Source of the DNA: GCA-002700125 sp964434385
GTDB lineage: Bacteria > Chloroflexota > Dehalococcoidia > Lucifugimonadales > Lucifugimonadaceae
Length of the DNA stretch: 64,000 nt
NCBI GenBank assembly: GCA_964434385.1
Contig: CAYSUW010000003.1
Location: 54,498 to 118,497, forward strand
Direction of reading: 5' to 3'
The notes under the pieces were generated by a model. That model was not told where the DNA came from. It was given only the letters and a program-made list of their open reading frames with translations, and did not search any database. The position numbers and the translations under genes are program-made. Positions 48,174 to 57,040 of the stretch are shown here, piece after piece. Positions within the stretch are counted from its first letter, which is position 1. Every line of letters starts with the position of its first letter.

Positions 48174-48527
48174 TTACTTATTAAAAGACTTCCGAACTTT
48201 CCAGCTACCTAGAGCTCCCAAAGTAACACCAAACCATGTATAGGGGACTATAACTATTGCTATCACAATGTAAAACCAAGATATATTTAATGTAATGAGA
48301 TCTATTTTTGATAAAAGAGCTAAAAGGCCTATGAAAAAGGCTGGAAGAGCCATTAAACCAGCAATAATTAAACCAAAATATACTATTTTTTCATCATCAG
48401 CTTCTGCTAATCCTCCACCTATAAATCCAGCAACAAATGGACTAAGAGGAATTGTAAAAAAATGTACGATTGGAATAGGGATAGATATGAGGATAATACA
48501 ATATGCGACAACTATACCTTTTAACAC
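48174..48527 (-). CDS. Small integral membrane protein of unknown function
   Basis: The 117-residue protein consists mainly of four hydrophobic segments with a Gly/Pro-rich FVAGFIGGGLAEADDEK turn after the second. It resembles DUF5518-type predicted membrane proteins only in general character. It is convergent with the transaldolase gene (2-base gap). No function can be assigned. Confidence 0.65.
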   Translation of the reverse strand: MLKGIVVAYCIILISIPIPIVHFFTIPLSPFVAGFIGGGLAEADDEKIVYFGLIIAGLMALPAFFIGLLALLSKIDLITLNISWFYIVIAIVIVPYTWFGVTLGALGSWKVRKSFNK

Positions 48528-48590
48528 TTGTTCTCCTTAAATAAAAAATATTTTCACTTAAAATAATAATTTAACTAAAATAAAAATCAA

Positions 48591-50213
48591 ATGGTTAACA
48601 AAAATACTAATCCTGATTTTATTGTTGTTGGCTCTGGAGCTTCTGGAGCTGCAATATCCTGGCGTCTAGGAAAAGCTGGATTTAAAGTAATATGTTTAGA
48701 GCAAGGACCTCAGGTAAACCCTGAATCTTACCCTCACACAAAACAAGATTGGGAAATACAAGCTCAACATGAATGGCATTCCAACCCTAACAAAAGATCT
48801 TTAATAGAAGATTACCCAATAAATGACCAAAACAGTGAAATATCTCCATTAATGTTTAATGCAGTTGGAGGAAGTACTATTCATTGGACTGCCCATGCAC
48901 CTAGATTCCATCCATCAGATTTTCGAGTTAAAACATTAGATGGAGTAGCAGATGATTGGCCTATAAATTATCAAGACTTAGAGCCTTTCTATGATTTGAA
49001 TGATGAAATGATGGGCTGTTCAGGAATTAATGGAGATCCTGCAAATCCTATAAGAAAAAAAAGACCTATGCCCCCTATTCCTCTTGGAGAAGATGGGACT
49101 TTAATCGCCAAAGCTTTTGATAAATTAGGTTGGCACTGGTGGCCTTCAGATAATTATATAAATTCCACTACTTATAATGAAAGAAACTCATGTAATTTCT
49201 GTGGTGCTGTGCATCTGGGTTGTCCTAGAGAAGCAAAAGCAAGTACTGATATAACATATTGGCCTGAAGCAAAAAAATATGGGGTTAAATTACTTACTAA
49301 TTCAAGAGTAACAAAAATAACAACATCAAATGATGGAAAAGCGTCAGGTGTAAATTATGTGGACTTGAAAAATAATGGAAAGGAAGCTCATATTTCAGGA
49401 AAAAACATTATCTTAGCGTGTAATGGAATTGGTACTCCTAGATTAATGTTACAATCTAAATCTGAAAATCACCCTCGAGGAATAGGAAACAGTAGCGGGC
49501 TACTTGGGAAAAATCTTATGTTCCATCCTTATACTATGCTCTTAGGGCTTTTACCAAAAAATATTGAAACATATAAAGGCCCATTAGGAAATTCTTTAAT
49601 GTCTCAAGAATTCTATGAAACAGATGCAGTAAGAAATTTTGTTAGAGGTTATACATTTCAATTTAATAGAAGTTCTGGTCCTATAACCACTGCTATAGGA
49701 TTAGGAGCCAAACCCATAGCTTGGGGAGAAAATCATCATCAAGAATTTAAAAATAGATTCGGAAAAGCTATAATGATGGCAACAATTATTGAAGATCTTC
49801 CCGAAGAACATAATTCAGTAGAAATAGATCCTAAATTAAAAGATTCTTCTGGACTCAATTCTCCGAAAATAAATTATTCCTTAAGTGATAACAGCAAAAA
49901 GATGATTCAACACGCAATAAAAACTGGTACTACTCTGTTTGAAACAGTTGGAGTTACAGAAATTCTTACAAGTCCAGTATTAAAATCAGCAGGATGGCAC
50001 CTAATGGGAACTGCAAGAATGGGGAATGATCCTAAAAAATCTATCACTGATAAATGGGGAAGATGTCATGATGTAGAAAATTTATTTATCGTAGATGGGA
50101 GTTTATTTGTAACTTCTTCAGGAGTAAATCCTACTCCTACAATTCAAGCTTTAGCACTAAGAACAGGTGATTATATAGTAAAAAATTTCAGGACTCTAAA
50201 AAATGACAAATAA
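48591..50213 (+). CDS. GMC-family FAD oxidoreductase
   Basis: The 540-residue protein has an N-terminal ADP-binding GSGASGAAISWRLG, the GMC motif VGGSTIHWTAHAPRF, and a Cys-containing SCNFCGAVHLGCPRE segment. The C-terminal catalytic AGWHLMGTARMG plus SSGVNPTPTIQALALR follow. GMC enzymes oxidise alcohols or sugars. The bacterial type with a following subunit-3-like gene (gluconate/sorbose dehydrogenase-like) is likely. The substrate is unknown. Confidence 0.9.
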   Translation: MVNKNTNPDFIVVGSGASGAAISWRLGKAGFKVICLEQGPQVNPESYPHTKQDWEIQAQHEWHSNPNKRSLIEDYPINDQNSEISPLMFNAVGGSTIHWTAHAPRFHPSDFRVKTLDGVADDWPINYQDLEPFYDLNDEMMGCSGINGDPANPIRKKRPMPPIPLGEDGTLIAKAFDKLGWHWWPSDNYINSTTYNERNSCNFCGAVHLGCPREAKASTDITYWPEAKKYGVKLLTNSRVTKITTSNDGKASGVNYVDLKNNGKEAHISGKNIILACNGIGTPRLMLQSKSENHPRGIGNSSGLLGKNLMFHPYTMLLGLLPKNIETYKGPLGNSLMSQEFYETDAVRNFVRGYTFQFNRSSGPITTAIGLGAKPIAWGENHHQEFKNRFGKAIMMATIIEDLPEEHNSVEIDPKLKDSSGLNSPKINYSLSDNSKKMIQHAIKTGTTLFETVGVTEILTSPVLKSAGWHLMGTARMGNDPKKSITDKWGRCHDVENLFIVDGSLFVTSSGVNPTPTIQALALRTGDYIVKNFRTLKNDK

Positions 50214-50670
50214 AGAGGGATTATTATCAGCAAAACATCCAACATTAATTAAGGTTATGGACTTACTTATTCCTGCTGTAGATAATCTTCCTGGAGCTGG
50301 TTCAATGGGATTAATAATTGAACTAGAAAAACTATGTAAAAAATACGAGATTGTTTATTTTTCAATTAAGAGAATAATAAATGCAATTGAATTAGATCCC
50401 ATAAGTAGAGCAAATGGAAGCTTTCTGTTTATAGACGAAGAAAAACAAATTGAAATTCTTGAAACTATTGAGTTAAATTTATCTGAAGATTTTTCTATAT
50501 TTCTTAACGGAATATATTCTATTTATTACATGGATAAAAATGTGAAAAAAAGAATTGATTGGAAATATAATAGCATTCAACCTAAAGGTTTCGAAATTAA
50601 GCCGTGGGATGAATCAATTCTAGATGAGATAAAGAAAAGAAAACCCTTTTGGAAAGACCCTGAAAATTAA
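50203..50670 (+). CDS. Gluconate 2-dehydrogenase subunit 3-like protein
   Basis: The 155-residue protein starts 11 bases inside the GMC gene. It has the pattern HPTLIKVMDLLIPAVDNLPGAG, typical of the small partner subunit (gluconate 2-dehydrogenase subunit 3 family) that accompanies GMC flavoproteins. Unlike many members it shows no obvious twin-arginine signal. It most likely forms a complex with the product of the preceding gene. Confidence 0.72.
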   Translation: MTNKEGLLSAKHPTLIKVMDLLIPAVDNLPGAGSMGLIIELEKLCKKYEIVYFSIKRIINAIELDPISRANGSFLFIDEEKQIEILETIELNLSEDFSIFLNGIYSIYYMDKNVKKRIDWKYNSIQPKGFEIKPWDESILDEIKKRKPFWKDPEN

Positions 50671-50672
50671 TT

Positions 50673-51767
50673 CTATTTCCAATTAAATGGAATATCTAAT
50701 TCTCCACAAATCTGACTATACCAATCTACAACTTCTTTATGTAATGGGATTCCCTCTTTTCTCCTTAAATCTTCCTCTTCTCCTTCTTCTAGTCCTGAAT
50801 ATAAAACCCTTTCATGTCCCGGAGCTGGTTTAGTATCCATTAATCCCTGTAACATTTCATCCATATCATCTTTAAATTTTGATATTGAATTAAATCCATC
50901 GACTTTATAAGCTGCTACGAAATGACCTCTTCTATTAACAGATAATCCTGGAAATCCAGTAGCACCACTCAAAATTCCACCCAGAATATCAACCGCAACT
51001 GCTAAACCATAACCTTTATGTGATCCTAATTCTCTTGTACTTCCCAAAGGTAATTGGTTTCGAGTAACTCCTATTTTTAATTCAGCCTTAGAACCTCCTT
51101 TCATATCAGGGGAACCATCAGGGTTCGCTACCCAGCCTGCCAATATTGGTTTATTCATTCGTTCCAATAATCCGATTTTATTTCCAGCAATTGAAGTCAT
51201 AGCTGCATCAAAAACAAATGGATATTTTTTATTAGTTGGAATAGCTATAGCAATAGGATTGGTTCCTAATTGTGGTTCTGCACCGAAGGTAGGAATCATT
51301 CCTTTGCCTCCTGCTGTCATGCACCATCCAATCATATCATGCGGAAGAGCCATCATAGCAAAGTATCCTGCTGCTCCTAAATGTCCAGAATTTTTTATCG
51401 CAACTGCTCCGATTCCGTATTTTTCTGCTTTTTCAATAGCTATATCCATTGAATGAGCAGCTGTCATCAAGCCTAAACCTCCATCACCATCAACTGTAGC
51501 TGTAGTGAATGATTCTCTAACTATTTTTAAATTAGGATTAGGATTAGATTTTCCTTCTTGATACATCTGCACATAAGTTCTAAGCATATTTGAAACACCG
51601 TGAGTTTCTATACCTCGCAAATCAGCATGTAATAAAACATCTGTGCACAAATCAGCATTTGATTCAGAGAGTCCAAATTTCAAAAAAATTTCTTTTGTTA
51701 CTTGTCTCAAATTATTTTCATTTACGATAACCGAGTCTTCTTTTGAAATTTTAAAATAATCTAGCAA
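50673..51767 (-). CDS. Ldh/malate dehydrogenase type-2 family NAD(P)-dependent oxidoreductase
   Basis: The 364-residue protein has the family motifs HADLRGIETHGVSNM, VDGDGGLGLMTAAHSM, NSGHLGAAGYFAM and LGSHKGYGLAVAVDILGG. Members reduce or oxidise 2-keto/2-hydroxy acids (malate, L-lactate, sulfolactate, ureidoglycolate). The substrate cannot be chosen from sequence. It converges with the subunit-3-like gene at a 2-base gap and starts downstream of two inverted repeats. Confidence 0.88.
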   Translation of the reverse strand: MLDYFKISKEDSVIVNENNLRQVTKEIFLKFGLSESNADLCTDVLLHADLRGIETHGVSNMLRTYVQMYQEGKSNPNPNLKIVRESFTTATVDGDGGLGLMTAAHSMDIAIEKAEKYGIGAVAIKNSGHLGAAGYFAMMALPHDMIGWCMTAGGKGMIPTFGAEPQLGTNPIAIAIPTNKKYPFVFDAAMTSIAGNKIGLLERMNKPILAGWVANPDGSPDMKGGSKAELKIGVTRNQLPLGSTRELGSHKGYGLAVAVDILGGILSGATGFPGLSVNRRGHFVAAYKVDGFNSISKFKDDMDEMLQGLMDTKPAPGHERVLYSGLEEGEEEDLRRKEGIPLHKEVVDWYSQICGELDIPFNWK

Positions 51768-51780
51768 TTTCTCTCCTGAA

Positions 51781-51805
51781 TAGTAAAAATGACTATGTTT
51801 TACTA
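51781..51805. repeat. Inverted repeat just upstream of the Ldh-family gene
   Basis: TAGTAAAA and TTTTACTA (8 bp, perfect) flank nine bases, 13 bases upstream of the Ldh-family start at 51767. The position suits an operator or a translation-affecting hairpin. No regulator is encoded next to it. Confidence 0.5.
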
Positions 51806-51840
51806 AAAATTATTAACCATTTTCGTGTGTATAAAATTTT

Positions 51841-51858
51841 ATTTATTCTAGAATAAAT
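51841..51858. repeat. Perfect 18-bp palindrome in the Ldh / Ni-Co transporter divergent gap
   Basis: ATTTATTCTAGAATAAAT is a perfect palindrome midway between two divergent genes, a typical place for a dimeric repressor site. AT-richness raises the chance of coincidence. Confidence 0.5.
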
Positions 51859-51902
51859 TATTCCCCTTATCTCTTCCAACAATTATTGAAACTAAGACTA
51901 TT

Positions 51903-51932
51903 TTGTACCTATAGACAACTATTCATGATAAT
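51903..51932 (+). promoter_or_regulatory. Possible promoter for the Ni/Co-type transporter gene
   Basis: TTGTAC (51903-51908) and GATAAT (51927-51932) are 18 bases apart and end 35 bases before the start codon at 51968. Confidence 0.35.
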
Positions 51933-51967
51933 CTTATTAATATCAAAACAATCCTAAAATCAAAGAA

Positions 51968-52744
51968 ATGGATCACGAACTAATAAAATTTTCCAGCTTA
52001 ACTTCAGCTATTATCATAGGATTAATCATAGGATTAAAGCATTCTACAGATGGTGATCATATTATTGCTATATCTACATTAGCAAAAGATTATAAAAATA
52101 TATTCAAAAGCCTTTGGGTTGGAGTTTCCTGGGGGTTAGGTCATTCTACACCACTTATGATATTAGGAATTTTAATCCTGATTTCTAAACAAGCAATGAT
52201 GGATTTATATAATTCAATTTCTGTATATTTTGAATTTGGAGTAGCAATCATGTTGGTGATTCTTGGTATTCAAGTATTCTGGAAAATATATAAAGGGGAC
52301 TTTCATACTCATTCTCATGAACATGATGGATTAGATCACACTCATGTTCACGGATCTCATCAACATGAAAATGAAAATAATGATGAACATTTTCATAAAA
52401 AACACGGCTTTCTTCCTGAATTAATCCCGTTTTTTAGAGTAAAATCATATGTCATCGGTTTAATTCACGGATTAGCAGGAAGCGCAGCAATAATGTTGGC
52501 AATACTTCCTACAACACCTAATCTTTCTACAGGCATACTGTTTCTACTATTTTTTTCGGTAGGAACTATTATCTCAATGAGCATTATGACTATAATAATG
52601 TCAATTCCATTTGTCTTCACTGAATCTAACAAATTCACTAGTCCTATAATCTCAATTTTTGGAGCTTTAAGCATAGGACTTGGACTTGCTCTAGGCTCTG
52701 ATATAGCTATGGGAACAAAATTTACTGAATTTCTATGGTATTAA
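51968..52744 (+). CDS. NicO/UreH-like nickel-cobalt-type membrane transporter
   Basis: The 258-residue protein has about six membrane segments. The first membrane helix carries GLKHSTDGDHI, a variant of the HxxxxDH metal signature of nickel/cobalt transporters. A His-rich cytoplasmic or external loop with more than ten His lies at about residues 117-147. A second conserved GLIHGLAGSAA follows. It is probably a divalent metal transporter (nickel or cobalt). No urease or hydrogenase genes are near to decide the metal. Confidence 0.75.
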   Translation: MDHELIKFSSLTSAIIIGLIIGLKHSTDGDHIIAISTLAKDYKNIFKSLWVGVSWGLGHSTPLMILGILILISKQAMMDLYNSISVYFEFGVAIMLVILGIQVFWKIYKGDFHTHSHEHDGLDHTHVHGSHQHENENNDEHFHKKHGFLPELIPFFRVKSYVIGLIHGLAGSAAIMLAILPTTPNLSTGILFLLFFSVGTIISMSIMTIIMSIPFVFTESNKFTSPIISIFGALSIGLGLALGSDIAMGTKFTEFLWY

Positions 52745-52998
52745 ATAATGATTCTAGCTTTCTCGCTAAAAAGATCATTTACAGAGAATTTCAAAATCAA
52801 GATCAAACTCAAATTGAGTCTTTAGTTTCTACTGGGTTACGAAATACTGCAATAAATCAAGATATATATATTAGAGAAAGAATAGAAAAATGGGCTTTAA
52901 AACATAATTTTAAAGAAATTATCTTAGGTACTTCTGAAATTCAAAAAGATGCAACAAGATTCTGGGTCGACTCAGGGTTTAAGCTTATAAAAAAATAA
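52735..52998 (+). pseudogene. GNAT acetyltransferase remnant with internal deletion
   Basis: The 87-residue frame begins like a GNAT enzyme (IIYREFQNQDQTQIESLVSTGL) and jumps directly to the last helix-strand unit (WALKHNFKEIILGTSEIQ, then DATRFWVDSGFK). The middle of the fold, including the acetyl-CoA pyrophosphate loop, is missing. GNAT domains need about 140-150 residues, so it is probably inactive although the frame is open. It overlaps the transporter gene by 10 bases. Confidence 0.7.
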
Positions 52999-53121
52999 AA
53001 AATGAAGGGTACTCATTTCTTTGGCCTAAGCTTTAAAAAACAAATATACGTTTCCGAGTTTTAAAATATACTGCCTGATATTATATCCAAAATGTTTAAT
53101 CTATCCTTTAAACTTTCATCA

Positions 53122-53173
53122 ACACGTTATAATGTATCAAAATACACGTTTCAGTCATTAATGAATACACGTT
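53122..53173 (+). repeat. Three ACACGTT direct repeats at 22-23 bp spacing
   Basis: ACACGTT occurs at 53122, 53144 and 53167, i.e. at roughly two helical turns, in the 195-base gap before the EamA gene. Two copies share the longer AATACACGTT. Regular phasing suggests a regulator binding array on one DNA face. Confidence 0.45.
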
Positions 53174-53193
53174 AGTAAATAAAAAGAGGTAAT

Positions 53194-54102
53194 GTGGAAA
53201 ATTGGATTATTTTCTCATTTTTAAGTGGTTTAATTTTCGCTATCGTCAACACTATAGATAAATATAAAGTTTTTGACTCTATCAATCTATCTCATCCTGT
53301 TTTTTGCATTTTTGCAGGCTTTAGCAACTTAATTCTAGGACTATTATTTATTACCTTTTTTCCTATCCAAGATACTTCTTATACTAATATTTTATTGGGA
53401 ATATCTACTGGAGTACTACAAGGATTCAGTATTGGGCTGATGTTTAAAGCTTTAAGTCAAAATGAAGTGACAAGGGTTGTTCCTATTTATCAAACTTATC
53501 CTATTTATGTGCTTATTATTGCTTTACTATTTTTAAATGAAATTCTTACATCTCTTCAAATAATATCTATATTTTTAATGTTAGCAGGTGGAATTCTTGC
53601 AACTATAGAATTTAAAAAGAAAATGAATTTTTCCAGTGGATTCATGATATTCATTCTTATTGTGGCATCTATATCAATGGCAGTCTCACATATTTTCATT
53701 AAAACATTAATTGAAGAATTTTCTACTCTTCAAATTTATGGATTAAGAGGAATAGGAGTATCCATTCCCTTAATTTTACCATTTTCATCTAAGTCTAATC
53801 TGAAAAAATTTTACATATTTTTAAAAGACTGGAGATCTAGCAGATTCATGTTCTTAGCTGAAACTGTGGGTGCTTGTATTGGTTTGATTTTAATTATTCT
53901 TGCTTTGGACTCAGGATCTGTATCTTTAGTTGCAGCTATATCATCAGGAACAAGACCTATATTTGTAGTAATCATAGGTTTGTTTCTATCATTAATTGGA
54001 AAAAAAATTAAAGAAGAATTCGACATATATAATGGATTAATAAAAATTTCATCTGCAGTTTTTGTTGGAATCGGGATTTTATTAGTAAGCATAAACATCT
54101 AA
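53194..54102 (+). CDS. EamA/DMT-family transporter (GTG start)
   Basis: The 302-residue protein has about ten hydrophobic segments in two EamA repeats (FSLSGLIFAIVNTIDKY-type start and the second repeat from about residue 150). The chosen start is GTG at 53194, preceded by AGAGG four bases upstream. DMT carriers export or import small metabolites; the substrate is unknown. Confidence 0.85.
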   Translation: MENWIIFSFLSGLIFAIVNTIDKYKVFDSINLSHPVFCIFAGFSNLILGLLFITFFPIQDTSYTNILLGISTGVLQGFSIGLMFKALSQNEVTRVVPIYQTYPIYVLIIALLFLNEILTSLQIISIFLMLAGGILATIEFKKKMNFSSGFMIFILIVASISMAVSHIFIKTLIEEFSTLQIYGLRGIGVSIPLILPFSSKSNLKKFYIFLKDWRSSRFMFLAETVGACIGLILIILALDSGSVSLVAAISSGTRPIFVVIIGLFLSLIGKKIKEEFDIYNGLIKISSAVFVGIGILLVSINI

Positions 54103-54115
54103 TAAATAGAGAATA

Positions 54116-54634
54116 ATGGAAAAATCTGAAATAAATATAAAACGAATATCTTCAAAATCATTAGTAAAAATCGAAGAACATCTAAATTTTGACCCTAATA
54201 CTTTTTCTAAACATAAAGATCGTTTGGAAATGCAAATTTCTGGGACTTGTGATTATTTTATTATTTATTATAAATCAATCCCTGTAGGACATGCATTTAT
54301 GAAATGGACTGGAATTGAAAAAACTATAATCCCTCAAAAGCCTGAGAAATGCCCTGATCTTGAGGATTTATTCGTAATCCCAAAACTCAGATCTCAAGGC
54401 TTAGGCTCTCTGATGATTGAATATTGTATAAAGTTAGCTAGGGAGAAGGGGTTTAAAAAAATTGGGTTGGGGGTAGCTATAGAAAATGTAAAAGCACAAA
54501 AGCTATATGAATCATTCAATTTCGTTGATTCTGGAATTCTACCTTATAAAGAAATTTGGTATGGTAAAAATAAAAATGGAGTTAAAACTGGACCATTCAC
54601 TAGTCTAAATAAATATTTAATATTAAATATTTAG
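54116..54634 (+). CDS. GNAT-family N-acetyltransferase
   Basis: The 172-residue protein has the acetyl-CoA-binding LFVIPKLRSQGLGSLMIEYC, followed by LGVAIENVKAQKLYESFNF, a complete GNAT fold. The substrate is not predictable. It follows the EamA gene by 13 bases and may be co-transcribed. Confidence 0.88.
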   Translation: MEKSEINIKRISSKSLVKIEEHLNFDPNTFSKHKDRLEMQISGTCDYFIIYYKSIPVGHAFMKWTGIEKTIIPQKPEKCPDLEDLFVIPKLRSQGLGSLMIEYCIKLAREKGFKKIGLGVAIENVKAQKLYESFNFVDSGILPYKEIWYGKNKNGVKTGPFTSLNKYLILNI

Positions 54635-54697
54635 AATCTGGTTTTTTCCTCCTATTACTGTATTATTTTAAGAATGATAAATTATATTCTTGATGCC

Positions 54698-55876
54698 ATG
54701 AAAATAAAAAGTATCGAAGTTGTTAAAACACCTGAACTAGCTTACCCAAGTGAAGCAAAATTACAAAAGTTTAATGCCGAAATGAAAAATGCATGGCATA
54801 GTTCTGGACCAGTAGCAAATCCAATGACTAGATATTCCAGATATTCAGCGTATAGACCTTCATGGATGCCTAAATGGGAAAATTTTGGTTGTGTAGTTAC
54901 TGCTGAAGACGGAACTCAAGGATTTGCGGTTGGAAATCATGGAAAACCCGTAGCCACAATAATATCTGAATACTTGGCACCATTGTTGATTGGTGAAAAC
55001 TGTATGGCAATAGAAAAAATTTATGACATGATGGTCAGAATGGGATCTCCTTATGGTACTACTGGACTACATTCCTATGCAGTCAGTGCTATCGATCTTG
55101 CTCTTTGGGATTTAAAAGGTAAAATTCTTAATCTTCCAGTTTATGAATTATTAGGTGGACCCGCACATGATGATTTATTTTGTTATTCTACCGGGGGGGA
55201 CACAGAGTGGTATATGAATTTAGGCTTCAAAGCAACAAAACTTCCTTCTAAATATGGTCCTGCTGATGGATTAGATGGATTAAAAAAGAATGTCGATTTT
55301 ATTTCTAGTAACAGAGAATTAGTTGGAGATCAAGTTGAATTAATGCTTGATTGTTGGATGTCTCTTGATATAGAACATGCAGTGAGATTAGCAGAAGAGC
55401 TTCGTCCAATTAAATTAAAATGGATAGAAGAAATACTACCTTCAGAGGATTTTGATGCTCATGGTGAGTTAAGGAGTCGGATACCTTGGCAAACTTTAGC
55501 TACAGGAGAACATTGGTACTCCACTGTACCTTTTCAACATGCAGCCTCTAAACATCTTATAGATATTATGCAACCAGATATAAACTGGGTAGGAGGAATG
55601 ACTCCAATAGTAAAAATATGTGCAATAGCTGAAGCTGCAAATATTTCAGTGATTCCACATGGTGGAGGAAATACTGTTTATGGACAACATGCCTGTTATG
55701 CTATGCCAGCAATACCATGGACAGAATGTTTCATAGCAAGTCCTCCAGGAATTCCTATAGAAGATGCTCCAAGACTACCTGGACAAGCATTCCCGAAAAA
55801 TGGAAAAATGATCCCTACAGATGGTCCTGGGTTTGGGCTCGACATTGATATTTCAAAACTTGAAATTCTGTCTTAA
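54698..55876 (+). CDS. Enolase-superfamily dehydratase (mandelate racemase group, L-rhamnonate dehydratase-like)
   Basis: The start MKIKSIEVVKTPE gives 392 residues; an ATG at 54674 adds eight atypical residues. The N-terminal capping domain is followed by the barrel with metal ligands in LDCWMSLD (Asp), IEEILPSED (Glu) and ATGEHWYST (Glu), and the catalytic His in SVIPHGGGN. HSSGPVANPMTRYSRY near the N-terminus resembles L-rhamnonate dehydratases. Acid-sugar dehydration is likely; the substrate is not proved. Such enzymes are abundant in marine SAR202 genomes. Confidence 0.85.
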   Translation: MKIKSIEVVKTPELAYPSEAKLQKFNAEMKNAWHSSGPVANPMTRYSRYSAYRPSWMPKWENFGCVVTAEDGTQGFAVGNHGKPVATIISEYLAPLLIGENCMAIEKIYDMMVRMGSPYGTTGLHSYAVSAIDLALWDLKGKILNLPVYELLGGPAHDDLFCYSTGGDTEWYMNLGFKATKLPSKYGPADGLDGLKKNVDFISSNRELVGDQVELMLDCWMSLDIEHAVRLAEELRPIKLKWIEEILPSEDFDAHGELRSRIPWQTLATGEHWYSTVPFQHAASKHLIDIMQPDINWVGGMTPIVKICAIAEAANISVIPHGGGNTVYGQHACYAMPAIPWTECFIASPPGIPIEDAPRLPGQAFPKNGKMIPTDGPGFGLDIDISKLEILS

Positions 55877-55936
55877 ATATAATAAATCTTCAATACTTTT
55901 TTGGATCTGATTTTCAATTTTTCGTATTATGATCTT

Positions 55937-56440
55937 ATGAAAAAAATATTTATAATTACTCTAATTATTTTGCTAATAGCCTGTAATTCAAGCTCAGAAA
56001 AATTATCCAACAAGATATATAGTCTTGAAGATTTCCCTAAAATAGGCTGGAAAAAGAAAAAATCTTTCAAAACTGAATTTCCAGAATCTACAGATGCATT
56101 TTGGGGTTATATGAAAGGTCATGAGATAGGTATCATAATTTACCCTGACTTTGAAACAGCATCAAATTTAGGAATTAATGCGGCAGAAAGTCAAATTGAA
56201 GTTGTAGATGGTAAAAAAACATTAAATGTTGAAAGATTCATTTGTAGAGGGAATACAGGTAGTATCGAATCTCCATCATGTCCTAATCCAATGCCAACTT
56301 ATTCTGAATATGTAATAAAAAATAATACTGTTATATTATGTGAGGTCGTAAAATCCTCTATGAAAGGATCTAAAATTAAAGCAGATTCTGAGTCATTCTG
56401 TGAAAATATCGTAAAAATATTAGATCAACAAACTGAATAA
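55937..56440 (+). CDS. Lipoprotein, paralogue A of a tandem pair
   Basis: The start MKKIFIITLIILLIACNSSS gives a lipobox (LIAC) and a 167-residue protein; an ATG at 55901 adds 12 residues upstream of the signal peptide. The mature part starts YSLEDFPKIGWKKKKSF and ends with a Cys-containing CENIVKIL. It shares the pattern SLEDF-x2-IG-(W/F)-KK-x-K with the next gene. I do not recognise the family; it should be anchored outside the cytoplasmic membrane. Confidence 0.75.
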   Translation: MKKIFIITLIILLIACNSSSEKLSNKIYSLEDFPKIGWKKKKSFKTEFPESTDAFWGYMKGHEIGIIIYPDFETASNLGINAAESQIEVVDGKKTLNVERFICRGNTGSIESPSCPNPMPTYSEYVIKNNTVILCEVVKSSMKGSKIKADSESFCENIVKILDQQTE

Positions 56441-56461
56441 AAAATATTCATTAATAAAATA

Positions 56462-57019
56462 ATGCGGAATATACCAATGAAAATATATCTGATTTGGGTA
56501 CTTATAATTATTTTAATACTTGGTTGTGATAAATCGAGTGAAAATATCCAAATTTTATCAAAAATCACTTCAGTAGATAAAAATTTCTCACTTGAAGATT
56601 TCAAAAATATAGGATTTAAAAAAAGTAAAGACTACAACGTAAAAGAACTTCCTAAAGCAACTGCAGTTTATTATGGATTTATAAAAAATAATGAAGGAGA
56701 ACCAGAAGATTATGAAATAAGATTCTATAAAAATCATAATGACGCTATCAACTATGGAGAAAAATATGTTGCCAATGCTACAGGCGAAGAAGCATGTATT
56801 GAAAAAGATTGTGCTTTGTGGAAAGAAGACTTAAAGCACAGACAGAAAATTTCTGAACCATTCCTACATATGTCTGGAAGCGCTGGAAACGGAATTCCTA
56901 TAGCTAAATATTTAAATTATGTAATATATGGAAATTTTATTCTAATGTGCCCTGGTTATGATCAAGAAGGCGCACTTTTAAAATGTTCTGCTATCGTAGA
57001 TAAATTAAATTCAAATTAA
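56462..57019 (+). CDS. Lipoprotein, paralogue B of a tandem pair
   Basis: The 185-residue protein has a signal peptide ending ILGC. MKIYLIWVLI at 56477 is an alternative start. It resembles the preceding lipoprotein: FSLEDFKNIGFKKSKDY at the start of the mature domain, a Tyr/Gly FIKN region, then a YVIYGNFILMC segment and a final Cys-x3-VDKL helix. Conserved Cys may form disulfides. Function unknown. Confidence 0.75.
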   Translation: MRNIPMKIYLIWVLIIILILGCDKSSENIQILSKITSVDKNFSLEDFKNIGFKKSKDYNVKELPKATAVYYGFIKNNEGEPEDYEIRFYKNHNDAINYGEKYVANATGEEACIEKDCALWKEDLKHRQKISEPFLHMSGSAGNGIPIAKYLNYVIYGNFILMCPGYDQEGALLKCSAIVDKLNSN

Positions 57020-57040
57020 GGTTTTTGCTAATATAACCCA

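Noticed and set aside
53002..53060. Short frame MKGTHFFGLSFKKQIYV after the GNAT remnant
   Set aside because: It has 18 codons, no ribosome site and no similarity that I recognise; likely chance.
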